The notes beneath the pieces were generated by a model. That model worked only from the letters and a program-made list of their open reading frames with translations, had not been told where the DNA came from and made no database searches. From contig CAVSRB010000007.1 in assembly GCA_963730305.1 (NCBI GenBank), positions 186,001-250,000 on the forward strand: 64,000 nucleotides of DNA. The letters run 5' to 3'. Below, one piece after another: positions 46,376 to 55,598 of the stretch (its first letter is position 1; each line of letters starts with the position of its first letter). This DNA comes from CAMYMQ01 sp963730305 (lineage in GTDB: Bacteria; Pseudomonadota; Alphaproteobacteria; Bin65). Position numbers and translations under genes: made by a program.

Positions 46376-47842
46376 ATGTCCAACGCCAACGTCCTCAATT
46401 TCATCGGCGGCGCGTATACCGAAGGCACCACGGGCAAGACCTTCGAGAACCGCAACCCGATCGACAACTCGGTCGTCTCCCGGGTCCACGAAGCGGGCCG
46501 GGCCGAGGTCGACGCTGCGGTCACCGCCGCGCGCAAGGCGCTGGACGGGCCGTGGGGGTCGATGTCGCCGCAGGAGCGGTCCGACCTGCTCTACAAGGTC
46601 GCCGACGGCATCACCGCCCGCTTCGACGAGTTCCTCAAGGCGGAGGTCACCGATACCGGCAAGCCGGTGACGCTGGCCTCGCACATCGACATCCCGCGGG
46701 GTGCGGCCAACTTCAAGATCTTCGCCGACGTGATCCGGTCGCACGGCTCGGAATTCTTCGAGACCGTCACCCCGGCCGGCGAGGAGGCGATCAACTACGC
46801 GGTGCGCGTGCCCAAGGGCGTGATCGCGGTGATCAGCCCGTGGAACCTGCCGTTGCTGTTGATGACCTGGAAGGTCGGCCCGGCGCTGGCCTGCGGCAAC
46901 ACGGTGATCGTCAAGCCGTCCGAGGAGACCCCGACCACCGCGGCCCTGCTCGGCGAGGTGATGAACGACGCCGGGGTGCCGCCCGGCGTCTACAACGTGA
47001 TCCACGGCTTCGGGCCCGATTCGGCGGGCGAGTTCCTGACCCAGCATCCCGGCGTCGACGCCATCACCTTCACCGGCGAGACCACGACCGGCGAGGCGAT
47101 CATGAAGCAGGCCGCGGTCGGCATCCGCGACGTCTCCTTCGAGCTGGGCGGCAAGAACCCCGGCATCGTCTTCGCCGACTGCGACTTCGACGCCGCGGTC
47201 GAGGGCATGAGCCGCGCGGTGTTCGCCAACTGCGGCCAGGTCTGCCTCAACACCGAGCGGGTCTATGTCGAGCGGCCGATCTTCGACAGGTTCGTCGAGG
47301 CGCTGAAGGCCAAGGCCGAGGGCCTGAAGCGCGGCGATCCGTTCGACAAGACCACCAGCCAGGGCCCGCTGATCAGCCTGGAGCACCGCGACAAGGTGCT
47401 CGGCTACTACAACCGCGCCAAGACCGACGGCGCCACCGTCGTCACCGGCGGCGGCGTCCCCAAGATCGACGGCGGCTACGAGAGCGGCGCCTGGATCGAG
47501 CCGACCATCTGGACCGGCCTCGACGAGGACCACGCCAACATCCGCGAGGAGATCTTCGGGCCGTGCTGCCACATCCGCCCGTTCGACACCGACGACGAGG
47601 CGGTCGCGATGGCCAACAACAGCCCCTACGGCCTGGCGACCTCGATCTGGTCGCAGGACATCAGCCGCGCCAACAAGGCCGCGCGCAAGATCGAGGTCGG
47701 CATCACCTGGGTCAATTGCTGGTTCCTGCGCGACCTGCGCACGGCGTTCGGCGGCTCGAAGCAGTCGGGCATCGGCCGCGAGGGCGGCGTGCATTCGCTC
47801 GAATTCTACACCGAGACGCGCAACGTCTGCGTCCGGCTGTAG
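46376..47842 (+). CDS. 2-hydroxymuconic semialdehyde dehydrogenase-like aldehyde dehydrogenase
   Basis: A 488-residue NAD-dependent aldehyde dehydrogenase. Motifs: SPWNLPLLLMTWKVGPALA, KPSEETPTTAALL, FTGETTTGEAIM, FELGGKNPGIVF with the general-base Glu, NCGQVCLNTERV with the catalytic Cys, and EEIFGPCCHIRPF. The stretch WFLRDLRTAFGGSKQSGIGR near the C-terminus is typical of the DmpC/XylG branch, which oxidises the meta-cleavage product 2-hydroxymuconic semialdehyde; 5-carboxymethyl-HMS or aminomuconate semialdehyde enzymes are close relatives. AAGGGAGA precedes the ATG. It may serve the aromatic pathways at 32-39 kb. Confidence 0.85.
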   Translation: MSNANVLNFIGGAYTEGTTGKTFENRNPIDNSVVSRVHEAGRAEVDAAVTAARKALDGPWGSMSPQERSDLLYKVADGITARFDEFLKAEVTDTGKPVTLASHIDIPRGAANFKIFADVIRSHGSEFFETVTPAGEEAINYAVRVPKGVIAVISPWNLPLLLMTWKVGPALACGNTVIVKPSEETPTTAALLGEVMNDAGVPPGVYNVIHGFGPDSAGEFLTQHPGVDAITFTGETTTGEAIMKQAAVGIRDVSFELGGKNPGIVFADCDFDAAVEGMSRAVFANCGQVCLNTERVYVERPIFDRFVEALKAKAEGLKRGDPFDKTTSQGPLISLEHRDKVLGYYNRAKTDGATVVTGGGVPKIDGGYESGAWIEPTIWTGLDEDHANIREEIFGPCCHIRPFDTDDEAVAMANNSPYGLATSIWSQDISRANKAARKIEVGITWVNCWFLRDLRTAFGGSKQSGIGREGGVHSLEFYTETRNVCVRL

Positions 47843-48326
47843 CCGCCCTGGCGCACACTTCCTGCTTGAAGATCAAAGACTTCCGGCAGCGTCCGCCGCC
47901 GGGAGGCGGGTTCGCGTCGCCGCCGCACGCCGCGGCGCCCACCCGCGCAGCCCACGATCCGCCCACTCATGGTGGGCAGAAGAAAAAGGTAATTCTGAAG
48001 GTAACGCAGAACTGAATTAAAGATTTGTGAATACTGAATTCAGAAGTAAAAGACAAAATCGACAAACATAAAGAAGTAAAGCCGCAATCTGACGACTTGA
48101 TTCTTATTAAGTTCTCATTTTTTCCTGGTAAACGAGCCACCTTAGCCCGATATATTTCTAGAATCAACATTCCGATTGGCGTCAATGCCTGTTATCACTC
48201 GGCGCGTCACGCTCCGGACTGATCAAGCATTGTCCGAACCGGGCCTATCCAGGCTTCCCGGTGGCGGCTTGTCGTTGTCCGGACAGACCCAATCGGCCGC
48301 GCGAACCGAAGAACAAGGGGAAATCA
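47843..48326. promoter_or_regulatory. AT-rich leader upstream of the betaine synthesis genes
   Basis: A 484-bp gap. From about 47985 to 48185 the sequence is strikingly AT-rich for this genome, with short direct repeats (ACTGAATT twice, near 48009 and 48033), a run of six T at 48117-48122 and TATATTTCTAGAAT near 48150. No ORF with believable codon use is present. It is likely the promoter and regulatory region for the osmolyte genes that follow, or less likely a small acquired segment. A GGGGA element at 48317-48321 is the ribosome binding site of the next gene. Confidence 0.5.
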
Positions 48327-49157
48327 GTGGAACACGAACACAGGACGGAACTCGTCAGCGAGCAGGAATTCGGCGCTGATCCTGTCGCCGTGCGCGACAC
48401 CGACCACTACCGGGAAGAATACATTTCCGGCTTCGTCGAAAAGTGGGACCAGCTGATCGACTGGGACGCGCGCGCGGAGAGCGAAGGCGGCTTCTTCATC
48501 GAGGAGCTGCGCAAGCGCGGAAAACACAAGATTCTCGACGTCGCCACCGGCACCGGCTTCCATTCGGTCCAGCTGCTCAAGGCCGGCTTCGAGGTCACCA
48601 GCGTCGACGGCAGCGCCGAGATGCTCGCCAAGGCGTTCGACAACGCCCGTGGGCGCGGCATGATCCTCAACACCATCCAGGCGGACTGGCGCTGGCTCAA
48701 CCGCGACGTCCACTCGAAATACGACGCGATCATCTGCCTCGGCAACTCGTTCACCCATCTGTTCAACGAGAACGACCGGCGCCGGGCCCTGGCCGAGTTC
48801 TACGCCGCGCTGCGCCACGACGGCGTGCTCATCCTCGACCAGCGCAACTACGACGCCATCCTCGACGTCGGCTTCGACAGCAAGCACAAGTACTACTACT
48901 GCGGCGACAAGGTGACCGCGGAGCCCGAGCACGTCGACGAAGGGCTGGCCCGCTTCCAGTACACCTTCCCCGACAAGTCCGTTTACCACCTCAACATGTT
49001 CCCGCTGCGCAAGCGGTACGTGCGCAAGCTGATGCACGAGGTCGGCTTCCAGAGGATCGAGACCTTCGGCGACTTCCAGGAGACCTACGCCGAGCACGAG
49101 CCCGACTTCTTCATGCACATCGCCGAAAAGACCTACGGGGACGTCAATGACGACTGA
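48327..49157 (+). CDS. bsmA: Glycine/sarcosine N-methyltransferase
   Basis: A 276-residue SAM-dependent methyltransferase that converts glycine to sarcosine and dimethylglycine, the first steps of de novo glycine betaine synthesis. The SAM motif is ILDVATGTGFHSVQLL, followed by VTSVDGSAEML, IQADWRWLNRDV and AIICLGNSFTHLF, which are characteristic of bacterial GSMT. The GTG start (VEHEHRTEL) has AAGGGGA six bases before. It overlaps the next gene by 11 bases in a different frame, a coupled pair. The product is a compatible solute precursor in halophiles and halotolerant bacteria. Confidence 0.92.
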   Translation: MEHEHRTELVSEQEFGADPVAVRDTDHYREEYISGFVEKWDQLIDWDARAESEGGFFIEELRKRGKHKILDVATGTGFHSVQLLKAGFEVTSVDGSAEMLAKAFDNARGRGMILNTIQADWRWLNRDVHSKYDAIICLGNSFTHLFNENDRRRALAEFYAALRHDGVLILDQRNYDAILDVGFDSKHKYYYCGDKVTAEPEHVDEGLARFQYTFPDKSVYHLNMFPLRKRYVRKLMHEVGFQRIETFGDFQETYAEHEPDFFMHIAEKTYGDVNDD

Positions 49158-50016
49158 CGCCAGCATCGGCGCCGATGCGACCGCCGTTGCGGACGTCGCC
49201 GAGCGCTACTACGACAGCGAGGACGCCGACCAGTTCTACTTCAACATCTGGGGCGGCGAGGACATCCACATCGGCCTCTACCGGAGCACCGAGGGGGGCG
49301 CCGACGACAAGATCGCCGACGCCAGCCGGCGCACCGTCGAGACGATGGCGCACCAGATCGAGGGGCTCGGCACCGACAGCCGGGTGCTCGACATCGGCTC
49401 GGGCTATGGCGGCTCGGCCCGCTATCTGGCCAAGACCTTCGGCTGCCACGTGGTCTGCCTGAACATCAGCGAGACCGAGAACGCCCGCAACCGCACCCGC
49501 AACGCGGAGCAGGGCCTCGACGGGCTGATCGAGGTGCGCCACGGCAGCTTCGAGGACATTCCCGCGGCGGACGCCAGCTTCGACGTGGTCTGGTCGCAGG
49601 ACGCCATCCTGCACAGCGGCGACCGCGACCGCGTGGTCGCCGAGGTCGGCCGCGTGCTCAAGCCCGGCGGCCAGTTCGTGTTCACCGACCCGATGCAGGC
49701 CGACGACTGCCCGCCCGGCGTGCTGCAGCCGGTCTACGACCGCATCCACCTGTCCTCGCTCGGCTCGATCGGCTTCTATCGCGAGGCGGCGGCGCGCCAC
49801 GGCTTCGAGGAGGTCTCGGTCGAGGCGATGACCGACCAGCTCCGGACCCACTACGACCGGGTCCGCCAGGCGCTGCAGGCGCGCTACGACGAGATGACGG
49901 CGAAGTCCTCCCAGGACTATGTCGACCGCATGCTCACCGGGCTGCAGAACTGGGTCGACGCGGCCGACAAGGGCTATCTCGCCTGGGGCATCCTGCACTT
50001 CCGCAAGGCGGCCTGA
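49147..50016 (+). CDS. bsmB: Sarcosine/dimethylglycine N-methyltransferase
   Basis: A 289-residue SAM-dependent methyltransferase that finishes glycine betaine synthesis by methylating sarcosine and dimethylglycine. Near the N-terminus is YYDSEDADQFYFNIWGGEDI with HIGLY, typical of SDMT. The SAM motif is VLDIGSGYGGSARYLA, then GSFEDIPAADASFDVVWSQD and RVLKPGGQFVFTDPMQ. Together with the preceding GSMT it allows betaine to be made from glycine without choline. No betaine transporter lies beside the pair. Confidence 0.93.
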   Translation: MTTDASIGADATAVADVAERYYDSEDADQFYFNIWGGEDIHIGLYRSTEGGADDKIADASRRTVETMAHQIEGLGTDSRVLDIGSGYGGSARYLAKTFGCHVVCLNISETENARNRTRNAEQGLDGLIEVRHGSFEDIPAADASFDVVWSQDAILHSGDRDRVVAEVGRVLKPGGQFVFTDPMQADDCPPGVLQPVYDRIHLSSLGSIGFYREAAARHGFEEVSVEAMTDQLRTHYDRVRQALQARYDEMTAKSSQDYVDRMLTGLQNWVDAADKGYLAWGILHFRKAA

Positions 50017-50108
50017 GCGGCGCGCTCCGGCGCGCCCCGCCTGCTATCCGCGGCAGCGACAGCCGCCAGCGCCGGCCGGAAGCCGACCGTCGCCCCGATT
50101 CGCCGCCT

Positions 50109-51050
50109 GTGCTAAGGCGTTGCGTCATCCTGGACACGAGCGGAGGCGCGACATGCACCCGATCGCGGCGCATCGGCGGCGATGAGCGGGCAGGCCGCGA
50201 TAACGACGGCCGCGATGACGGGACCGGCCCGCCGGCCGATTTCGCGCGCCTGCGGGCCGACGCGACGGGCGTCATCCATCCGCCGGCCGGCCCGGATGCA
50301 CGCATCGCCTCCCTGGTCCCCAGCCTGACCGAGTTACTGGTCGATCTCGGGCTCGGCGACCGGATCGTGGCGCGGACCCGCTTCTGCATCCACCCGGCCG
50401 AAGCGGTCGCGGCGATTCCGGCGGTCGGCGGCACCAAGAAAGTGCATCTCGAGCGGCTGCGCGCGCTGGCGCCGACCCACGCGATCCTCAACATCGACGA
50501 GAACACGGCGGCGATGGCCGAGGCGCTGGAGGCCTTCGTGCCCCAACTGATCGTCACCCACCCCCTGATTCCGGACGACAACCGTGACCTGTTCGCGCTT
50601 TTCGGCCAAGTCTTTGATCGTAAAGATAAAGCGCAAAAATTGTATACCGCATACAATAGGGAAAAAGCGGCGATTTAGGCCGATTCGGCCCGATTGAGGC
50701 CCCGAAACGTGGTCTATCTCATCTGGAAGGACCCGTGGATGACGGTGTCGCGCGACACCTACGTCTCCGCCCTGCTCGACATGGTCCACTGGCGGACCCT
50801 GGGCCACGACGACGCGGTGCGCTACCCGACCGTCGAGATGACCCCGGACCTGATAGAACAGACCGATCTGTTCTTATTTTCGAGCGAACCCTACGCTTTC
50901 ACCGAAGCGGACCTCGACGCCTTCGCCGTGGATCATGGCTGTCCGCGCGAAAAGCTGCACCTGGTCGACGGCGAATACTGCTCCTGGTACGGCAGCCGGG
51001 CGATCGCCGGGCTGCGCTACCTGCACGATCTCGCCACGCAGCTCGCCTGA
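50109..51050 (+). pseudogene. BtuF/helical-backbone metal-receptor protein interrupted by an in-frame TAG
   Basis: Two halves in the same frame form one periplasmic-binding-type protein. The first (DARIASLVPSLTELLVDLGL, RTRFCIHPAEAV, GGTKKVHLERLRALAPTHAI) matches the N-lobe of BtuF-like cobalamin or metal-chelate receptors. The second (NVVYLIWKDPWMTVSRDTYV, SSEPYAFTEADLDAF) matches the C-lobe. An amber codon at 50676-50678 separates them by only a few residues from the normal join. No signal peptide is visible and the true start is uncertain (GTG at 50109 opens the frame). The last 70 bases before the TAG are unusually AT-rich. It is either a nonsense mutation, a base-call error, or two split proteins. 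Confidence 0.65.
50640..50656. promoter_or_regulatory. Operator-like palindrome TTGTAT-N5-ATACAA inside the BtuF-like gene
   Basis: A perfect 6-bp dyad with 5-base centre within an AT-rich patch of the coding region, 20 bp before the amber codon. The half-site TTGTAT/ATACAA is like those bound by some GntR-type regulators. A chance palindrome in coding sequence is possible. Confidence 0.3.
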
Positions 51051-51287
51051 ATGCGGGCGGCGCATAAGGGGACCGCAGGGCATATGGGGTTGCCCCTCGG
51101 TCGCACAGGCCCCGCCGCCGCCAGGCCAGTCGGCACCCTGCCCTTCGCAGCCATGTTCGGCCGGCGCCGGCACGACCGTCTCGGGGGTTCGGCTCACGGA
51201 AACGCCGGGCAATAGCCCGCCGTCCGATTGATGGTCGATGGAGCCCCGACCGGCGGATCGCTGCCGATCAGCCGGCGCGGGCGCCGG

Positions 51288-51956
51288 TCAGTCGGCGTAT
51301 TTGACCGTGCAGCCGTAGGCCTGGGTCGACGCCACGGTCACGGCCTTGCCGGCCTTGATCTCGGCGAGCGCGGCCAGGACGTAGTTCTTGGCGCCCTTGG
51401 GGTCGCCCCACGCGGTCGGCTTGTCGTCGATCGCGCCCATGTAGAGCAGCTTGCCCGTCGGCCCGACGATGAACATGTGCGGCGTGTTCGATGCCTCGTA
51501 CTTGTGGCCGATCACGCCCTTGGGGTCGAGGATCACCCGGGTCGGCGCCGCGTTGCGCTCGCGGGTGAGCGCGTTGGCGCGGACGCCGTCGACATGGCCC
51601 TGCAGGCCCGGCGCCGAGGAGATCACCGACAGCCACACCGCGCCCATCTTGCGCGCGGCGCGCTGGACCCGCTGCATGTTGCCGCTGCGATAGTGCTTCT
51701 GGACGTAGGGGCAGCCGTGGTTGGTCCATTCCAGGACGACGAGCTTGCCGCGGTATTCCGACAGCCGCACGGTCTTGCCGTTGCTGTCGACCGCGGTGAA
51801 GTCGGGCGCGGTCTTGCCGACCGTCGGCCCCGATGCGGAGGCCCAGGCGGGCGACGCCACCGCGGCGACGAGAAGCACGACCGAAGCCATCCTGCCGAGA
51901 CCCAACTTGCCGAGACCCATCCTGCCAAGACCCAACTTGCCAAGTCGATTCACCAT
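51288..51956 (-). CDS. Thioredoxin-fold secreted protein (peroxiredoxin/TlpA-like)
   Basis: A 222-residue protein. The N-terminus has a repeated LGKLGLGRMG stretch and then a signal core (SVVLLVAAVASPAWASASG). The mature domain starts GKTAPDFTAVDSNGKTVRLSE, typical of peroxiredoxin/AhpC-TSA folds, with the active site WTNHGCPYVQKHY holding a single Cys (C-x-x-x, no resolving CxxC). It ends with ASTQAYGCTVKY, where a second Cys might resolve it. It lies 35 bp downstream of dsbD on the same strand and probably receives electrons from DsbD in the periplasm. Confidence 0.78.
   Translation of the reverse strand: MVNRLGKLGLGRMGLGKLGLGRMASVVLLVAAVASPAWASASGPTVGKTAPDFTAVDSNGKTVRLSEYRGKLVVLEWTNHGCPYVQKHYRSGNMQRVQRAARKMGAVWLSVISSAPGLQGHVDGVRANALTRERNAAPTRVILDPKGVIGHKYEASNTPHMFIVGPTGKLLYMGAIDDKPTAWGDPKGAKNYVLAALAEIKAGKAVTVASTQAYGCTVKYAD
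51890..51944. repeat. 15-bp tandem repeat (about 3.7 copies) in the signal-peptide coding region
   Basis: The unit alternates between TCCTGCCGAGACCCA, ACTTGCCGAGACCCA, TCCTGCCAAGACCCA and a partial ACTTGCCAAG on the plus strand. It encodes five-residue repeats LGKLG/LGRMG at the N-terminus of the thioredoxin-fold protein. The length is a multiple of three, so copy changes would keep the frame. Confidence 0.8.
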
Positions 51957-51991
51957 TTCGGTTCTCCCTGCTGAGCACGCATGCCGATCGA

Positions 51992-54145
51992 CTAACGTTC
52001 CGCCTTGCGCCGGTCCGTCGCCGGCGCGAAGCGGTCGAATTCCGCGACCACCGCGTCCGGCTCGAGGATCTGCGGCAGCACCACGACCTTCCGCGCCGAT
52101 CCGGCCGGCGGATAGATCAGGTAGAGCGGCACCCCGGCCCGGCCGAAGCGGGCGAGGTGGCGCGTGATCACCGGGTCGCGCCGGGTCCAGTCGCCCTTGA
52201 GGTAGGCCATGTTGGCGCGCTTCATCGCTGCCGCCACGGAGGGCAGCCTCAGCGTCACCTTCTCGTTGGCGATGCAGGTGATGCACCAGGCGGCGGTGAA
52301 GTTGACGAAGACCGGCCGGCCCGCTTCGCGCAGCGCCTGCAGCCGGGCCTCGGTGAACGGCTCCCAGCGCGCCCCGGCGGGCGCGCTCGCCACCGCCGTC
52401 GCGCCGGGCGCCGTGCGGTCGGCGAGCCTTACCAGGGCGCCCGCCCCGACCAGCGCGAGGATGCCGAAGGTGACCGCGGCGACGCGGCCGGCCCGGTGCG
52501 CGCCGCCGCCGACCCGATAGAGCCACAGCGCGAAGGCGATCAGGATCGAGCCCGCCAGCACCGAGAGCAGCGCCGTGTCGCCAGCCTGCAGGCTCAGCAC
52601 CCAGACCAGCCACGCGGCGGTCGCGAACATCGGGAAGGCGAGGAACTGCTTGAAGCGGACCATCCACGGCCCGGGCTTGGGCACGAAGCGCAGCGCCCCC
52701 GGGCTCACGCTCAGGATCAGGAAGGGCAGCGCCAGCCCGAGACCGAGCGCGAGCACGACGGCCAGCGCGATATACCAGGGCTGGGTCAGTCCGAAGCCGA
52801 TCGCCGGGCCCATGAACGGCGCGGTGCACGGCGTCGCGACGACGACGGCGAGCACGCCGGTGAAGAAGGACCCGGTGACCCCGGCCTTCTGGGTCAGCGA
52901 CTGGCCGATCCCGGCGACCCGGCCGCCGATCTCGAACAGGCCGGCGAAGTTGAGGCCGATGACCACCATCAGGTAGGCCATCAGCATGACGAAGATCGGC
53001 TCCTGGAGCTGGAAGCCCCAGCCGATCGCCGCGCCGGCCGCCTTGGCCGCGACCAGCAGACCGCCGACCAGCGCGAAGGTCGCCAGCACCCCGGCGGTGT
53101 AGGCGACGCCGTGCTTGCCCATGTGGCGCTCGCCGGCGTTGGCGTGGCGGGCGAAGGACAGCGCCTTCATCGCCAGCACCGGCAGCACGCAGGGCATCAG
53201 GTTGAGGATCAGCCCGCCGAGCAGCGCGAACAGGATCGCCTGCCACAGTGCGATGGTGATCCCGGCCGCCGCTGGCGTCGACGCCACGATCGCGCCGGGC
53301 TTTGCGGTCAGACTGAACGCCTGGGTGACGGTCTCGCCGTTGAGCTTCTCATGGAAGACCAACAGCCCGCCGAGGGCGCTGCCGTCCTTCAGTCTCGCCT
53401 TCGCCCGGGTCGCAGATAAGACTAACCGGTCTGTCTTAAAATCGGCCTTCTGGGGCGCGGCGTATTGCACGGCGCCGTGGGCGTAGGGGAAGAAGGCAAC
53501 CTGCTCGACATTGTCCCGCTTCAGGCCGGGCGCGGCGACGGACAGCACGAAGCGGCCGTCGCGGAACGCGAACCGGGCCGGCCACGGCGCCGGCTTGGGC
53601 AGCGCCGCGCGCGCCTTGTCGAACAGCGCCTTGGTCGCCGGGTCGGCCTGGGGCGGACCGGGCATGACCAGCATGGTCAGGTCGAACGTCCCCTCCTCCG
53701 GGACGCAGGTCTTTTCGCAGACCAGCCAATAGGCCTTGGCCTTGAGGGTGACGGTGGAGCCGGTCTCCGCCGAGGCCGGCACCTGGATCGGCACGAGATG
53801 GACCGCCTCGCCGCTATAGCCGTAGTTGGCCAGCGGGCCGACGCGGATCCGGTGCGGCGGCAGCCACTGGATCTTGCCCGCCTTGTAGCCGGTCGGCAGG
53901 GTCCACTGGATCGTGGTCGGCTCGCCGGAATCGCCCGGGTTCCGCCAATAGGTGTGCCATTTCGGGACGATCTTGAAGCGCAGCGCGAGCCAGGCGGTCT
54001 TGCCCGGGGTCAGCGCCGCGTTCTCGCTGAGCAGTTCGGCGGTGACGTGCTTGGTCGTGACCGTGTTCGCCGCTTGCGCCGGCAACGCCAGCGCGAGGAC
54101 GGTCAGCGCCAACGGCGCCAGCAATGCTCGCAGCAACAATCCCAC
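51992..54145 (-). CDS. dsbD: Thiol:disulfide interchange protein DsbD/ScsB family
   Basis: About 717 residues. After a signal peptide (LLLRALLAPLALTVLALALPAQAA) comes a periplasmic domain with the Cys pair in WLVCEKTCVPEEG. Eight or so membrane helices follow with transfer Cys in LNLMPCVLPVLAMKAL and VVVATPCTAPFMGPAIG. The C-terminal thioredoxin-like domain has FTAAWCITCIANE. It carries reducing power from cytoplasmic thioredoxin to the periplasm. The GTG giving VGLLLRALL is preferred as start; a longer frame begins at an ATG at 54268 and would add 41 non-signal residues. The neighbour downstream is a thioredoxin-fold partner. Confidence 0.9.
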   Translation of the reverse strand: MGLLLRALLAPLALTVLALALPAQAANTVTTKHVTAELLSENAALTPGKTAWLALRFKIVPKWHTYWRNPGDSGEPTTIQWTLPTGYKAGKIQWLPPHRIRVGPLANYGYSGEAVHLVPIQVPASAETGSTVTLKAKAYWLVCEKTCVPEEGTFDLTMLVMPGPPQADPATKALFDKARAALPKPAPWPARFAFRDGRFVLSVAAPGLKRDNVEQVAFFPYAHGAVQYAAPQKADFKTDRLVLSATRAKARLKDGSALGGLLVFHEKLNGETVTQAFSLTAKPGAIVASTPAAAGITIALWQAILFALLGGLILNLMPCVLPVLAMKALSFARHANAGERHMGKHGVAYTAGVLATFALVGGLLVAAKAAGAAIGWGFQLQEPIFVMLMAYLMVVIGLNFAGLFEIGGRVAGIGQSLTQKAGVTGSFFTGVLAVVVATPCTAPFMGPAIGFGLTQPWYIALAVVLALGLGLALPFLILSVSPGALRFVPKPGPWMVRFKQFLAFPMFATAAWLVWVLSLQAGDTALLSVLAGSILIAFALWLYRVGGGAHRAGRVAAVTFGILALVGAGALVRLADRTAPGATAVASAPAGARWEPFTEARLQALREAGRPVFVNFTAAWCITCIANEKVTLRLPSVAAAMKRANMAYLKGDWTRRDPVITRHLARFGRAGVPLYLIYPPAGSARKVVVLPQILEPDAVVAEFDRFAPATDRRKAER

Positions 54146-54361
54146 CGAAAAGCCTGTCCCGCCGTCGGTTCCGAAACTCCGCGATAATGTGAGCCATGAA
54201 ATTGCGTCCGCAAGGTGACCAAACCGCACGGCCCGTTCAATTTTTCGCCATCCGCAGTTTTTCGCCATCGGCCATGCGCCGGGCCCGCTTGTGCCACGCC
54301 TGCCCCGCCCCTATCGTCGCCGCTTCCCCACCACCGTCCCCTGCCGCCTCGAGCCCCCGTA

Positions 54362-55573
54362 TTGACCGCCGCGCAGCCTGCCCCCCTCCGACATCCGCGT
54401 GTGACCATCGCCTTGATCGTGGCGCTGATCGTGCTGCCGCTGCTGGCCGTCGACCTGATGCTGGCGGCGTTGCCGCCGCTCACCCGCGGGCTCCACACCT
54501 CGCCGGCGATGGGTCAGGTGACGCTGAGCGTCTTCGCGGCGAGCTTCGCCCTGATGCAGCTCGTCTTCGGCCCGCTCGGCGACCGGTTCGGCCGGCGGCC
54601 GTTCGCGCTGGTCGGCCTGGGCCTGTTCTGCGGCGCCAGCATCGTCTCGGCGCTCGCCCAGTCGATCGAGCTGGTCCTGGCCATGCGCGTGCTCCAGGGC
54701 GTCGGCGCCGCGACCGGCCCGGTGCTGGCCCGGGCGGTCGTCCGCGACCTGTACGGCATCGAAGGGTCGGGCCGGCTGATGGGCTTCCTGATGGCCTGCT
54801 TCGGGACCGGCGCCGTGCTGTTCCCGATGATCGGCGGCGGCCTGGTCGAGCTGATCGGCTGGCGCGCGGTGTTCTGGTTCGCAGCGGCGCTGTCGGGCGC
54901 GACCCTGATCGGCGCCTGGCGCTTCCTGGTCGAGACCATCCCCGAGCGGGACACGTCGATCCGGTTCGGCCGCTTCGTCGTCGGCTACCTGCACCTGGCG
55001 ATCGACGCCCGCTTCATCGTCGCCGCGATCCCCGGCTGCTGCACCGCCGCGGCGATGTTCACCTGGATCTCGGGATCGTCCTTCGTGGTCCAGTCGGTGC
55101 TCGGCTATTCGCCGACCGCCTATGGCGTCATCTACGGCTCGACCGTGCTCGGCTTCGTCGCGACGTCGCTGCTCACCGCGCGGCTCGCGCCGCGGATGGG
55201 CTCCGGGCGGATGATCGCGATCGGCTCGATGATCGCGGCCGGCGGCGGCATCGTCGGCGTGCTGCTCAGCCTGTCGCTGCCCCTGACCCTGCCCCTGCTG
55301 CTGGTCGGCATCTTCCTGATGACGTTCGGCCACGGCTTCGCGCTGCCCCAGAGCATGGCCGCGAGCATCGTCCCGTTCCCGCGCATGGCGGCGACGGCGT
55401 CGGCCCTGTTCGGTATGCTCCAGTACGCCACCGGCTCGATCCTCGCGGTGCTCAACGGCGTCCTGTTCGACGGCACGGCGCTGCCGATGCTGGCCATCAT
55501 CGCCGGTATCACGCTGGTTGGCGTGGCGGTATTCTGGGGCTTCGGGGCACGGCTCCGAAAGGCCGGGCCATGA
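54362..55573 (+). CDS. Bcr/CflA-family multidrug efflux MFS transporter
   Basis: About 403 residues with twelve predicted transmembrane helices. The Bcr/CflA features are VDLMLAALPPLTRGL in TM1, FGPLGDRFGRRPFALVG between TM2 and TM3, and LQGVGAATGPVLARAVVRDL. It probably exports antibiotics or small toxic molecules with H+. The start is uncertain: TTG at 54362 gives the usual length, GTG at 54401 or 54215 are alternatives, and no clear ribosome binding site is seen. It is divergent from dsbD. Confidence 0.82.
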   Translation: MTAAQPAPLRHPRVTIALIVALIVLPLLAVDLMLAALPPLTRGLHTSPAMGQVTLSVFAASFALMQLVFGPLGDRFGRRPFALVGLGLFCGASIVSALAQSIELVLAMRVLQGVGAATGPVLARAVVRDLYGIEGSGRLMGFLMACFGTGAVLFPMIGGGLVELIGWRAVFWFAAALSGATLIGAWRFLVETIPERDTSIRFGRFVVGYLHLAIDARFIVAAIPGCCTAAAMFTWISGSSFVVQSVLGYSPTAYGVIYGSTVLGFVATSLLTARLAPRMGSGRMIAIGSMIAAGGGIVGVLLSLSLPLTLPLLLVGIFLMTFGHGFALPQSMAASIVPFPRMAATASALFGMLQYATGSILAVLNGVLFDGTALPMLAIIAGITLVGVAVFWGFGARLRKAGP

Positions 55574-55598
55574 CGGTCGCGAACGTGAAGGGTTGGCG

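Noticed and set aside
47967..48185. 72-residue minus-strand ORF in the AT-rich leader
   Set aside because: Codon use unlike the genome, no ribosome binding site seen and no conserved feature; more likely noncoding.
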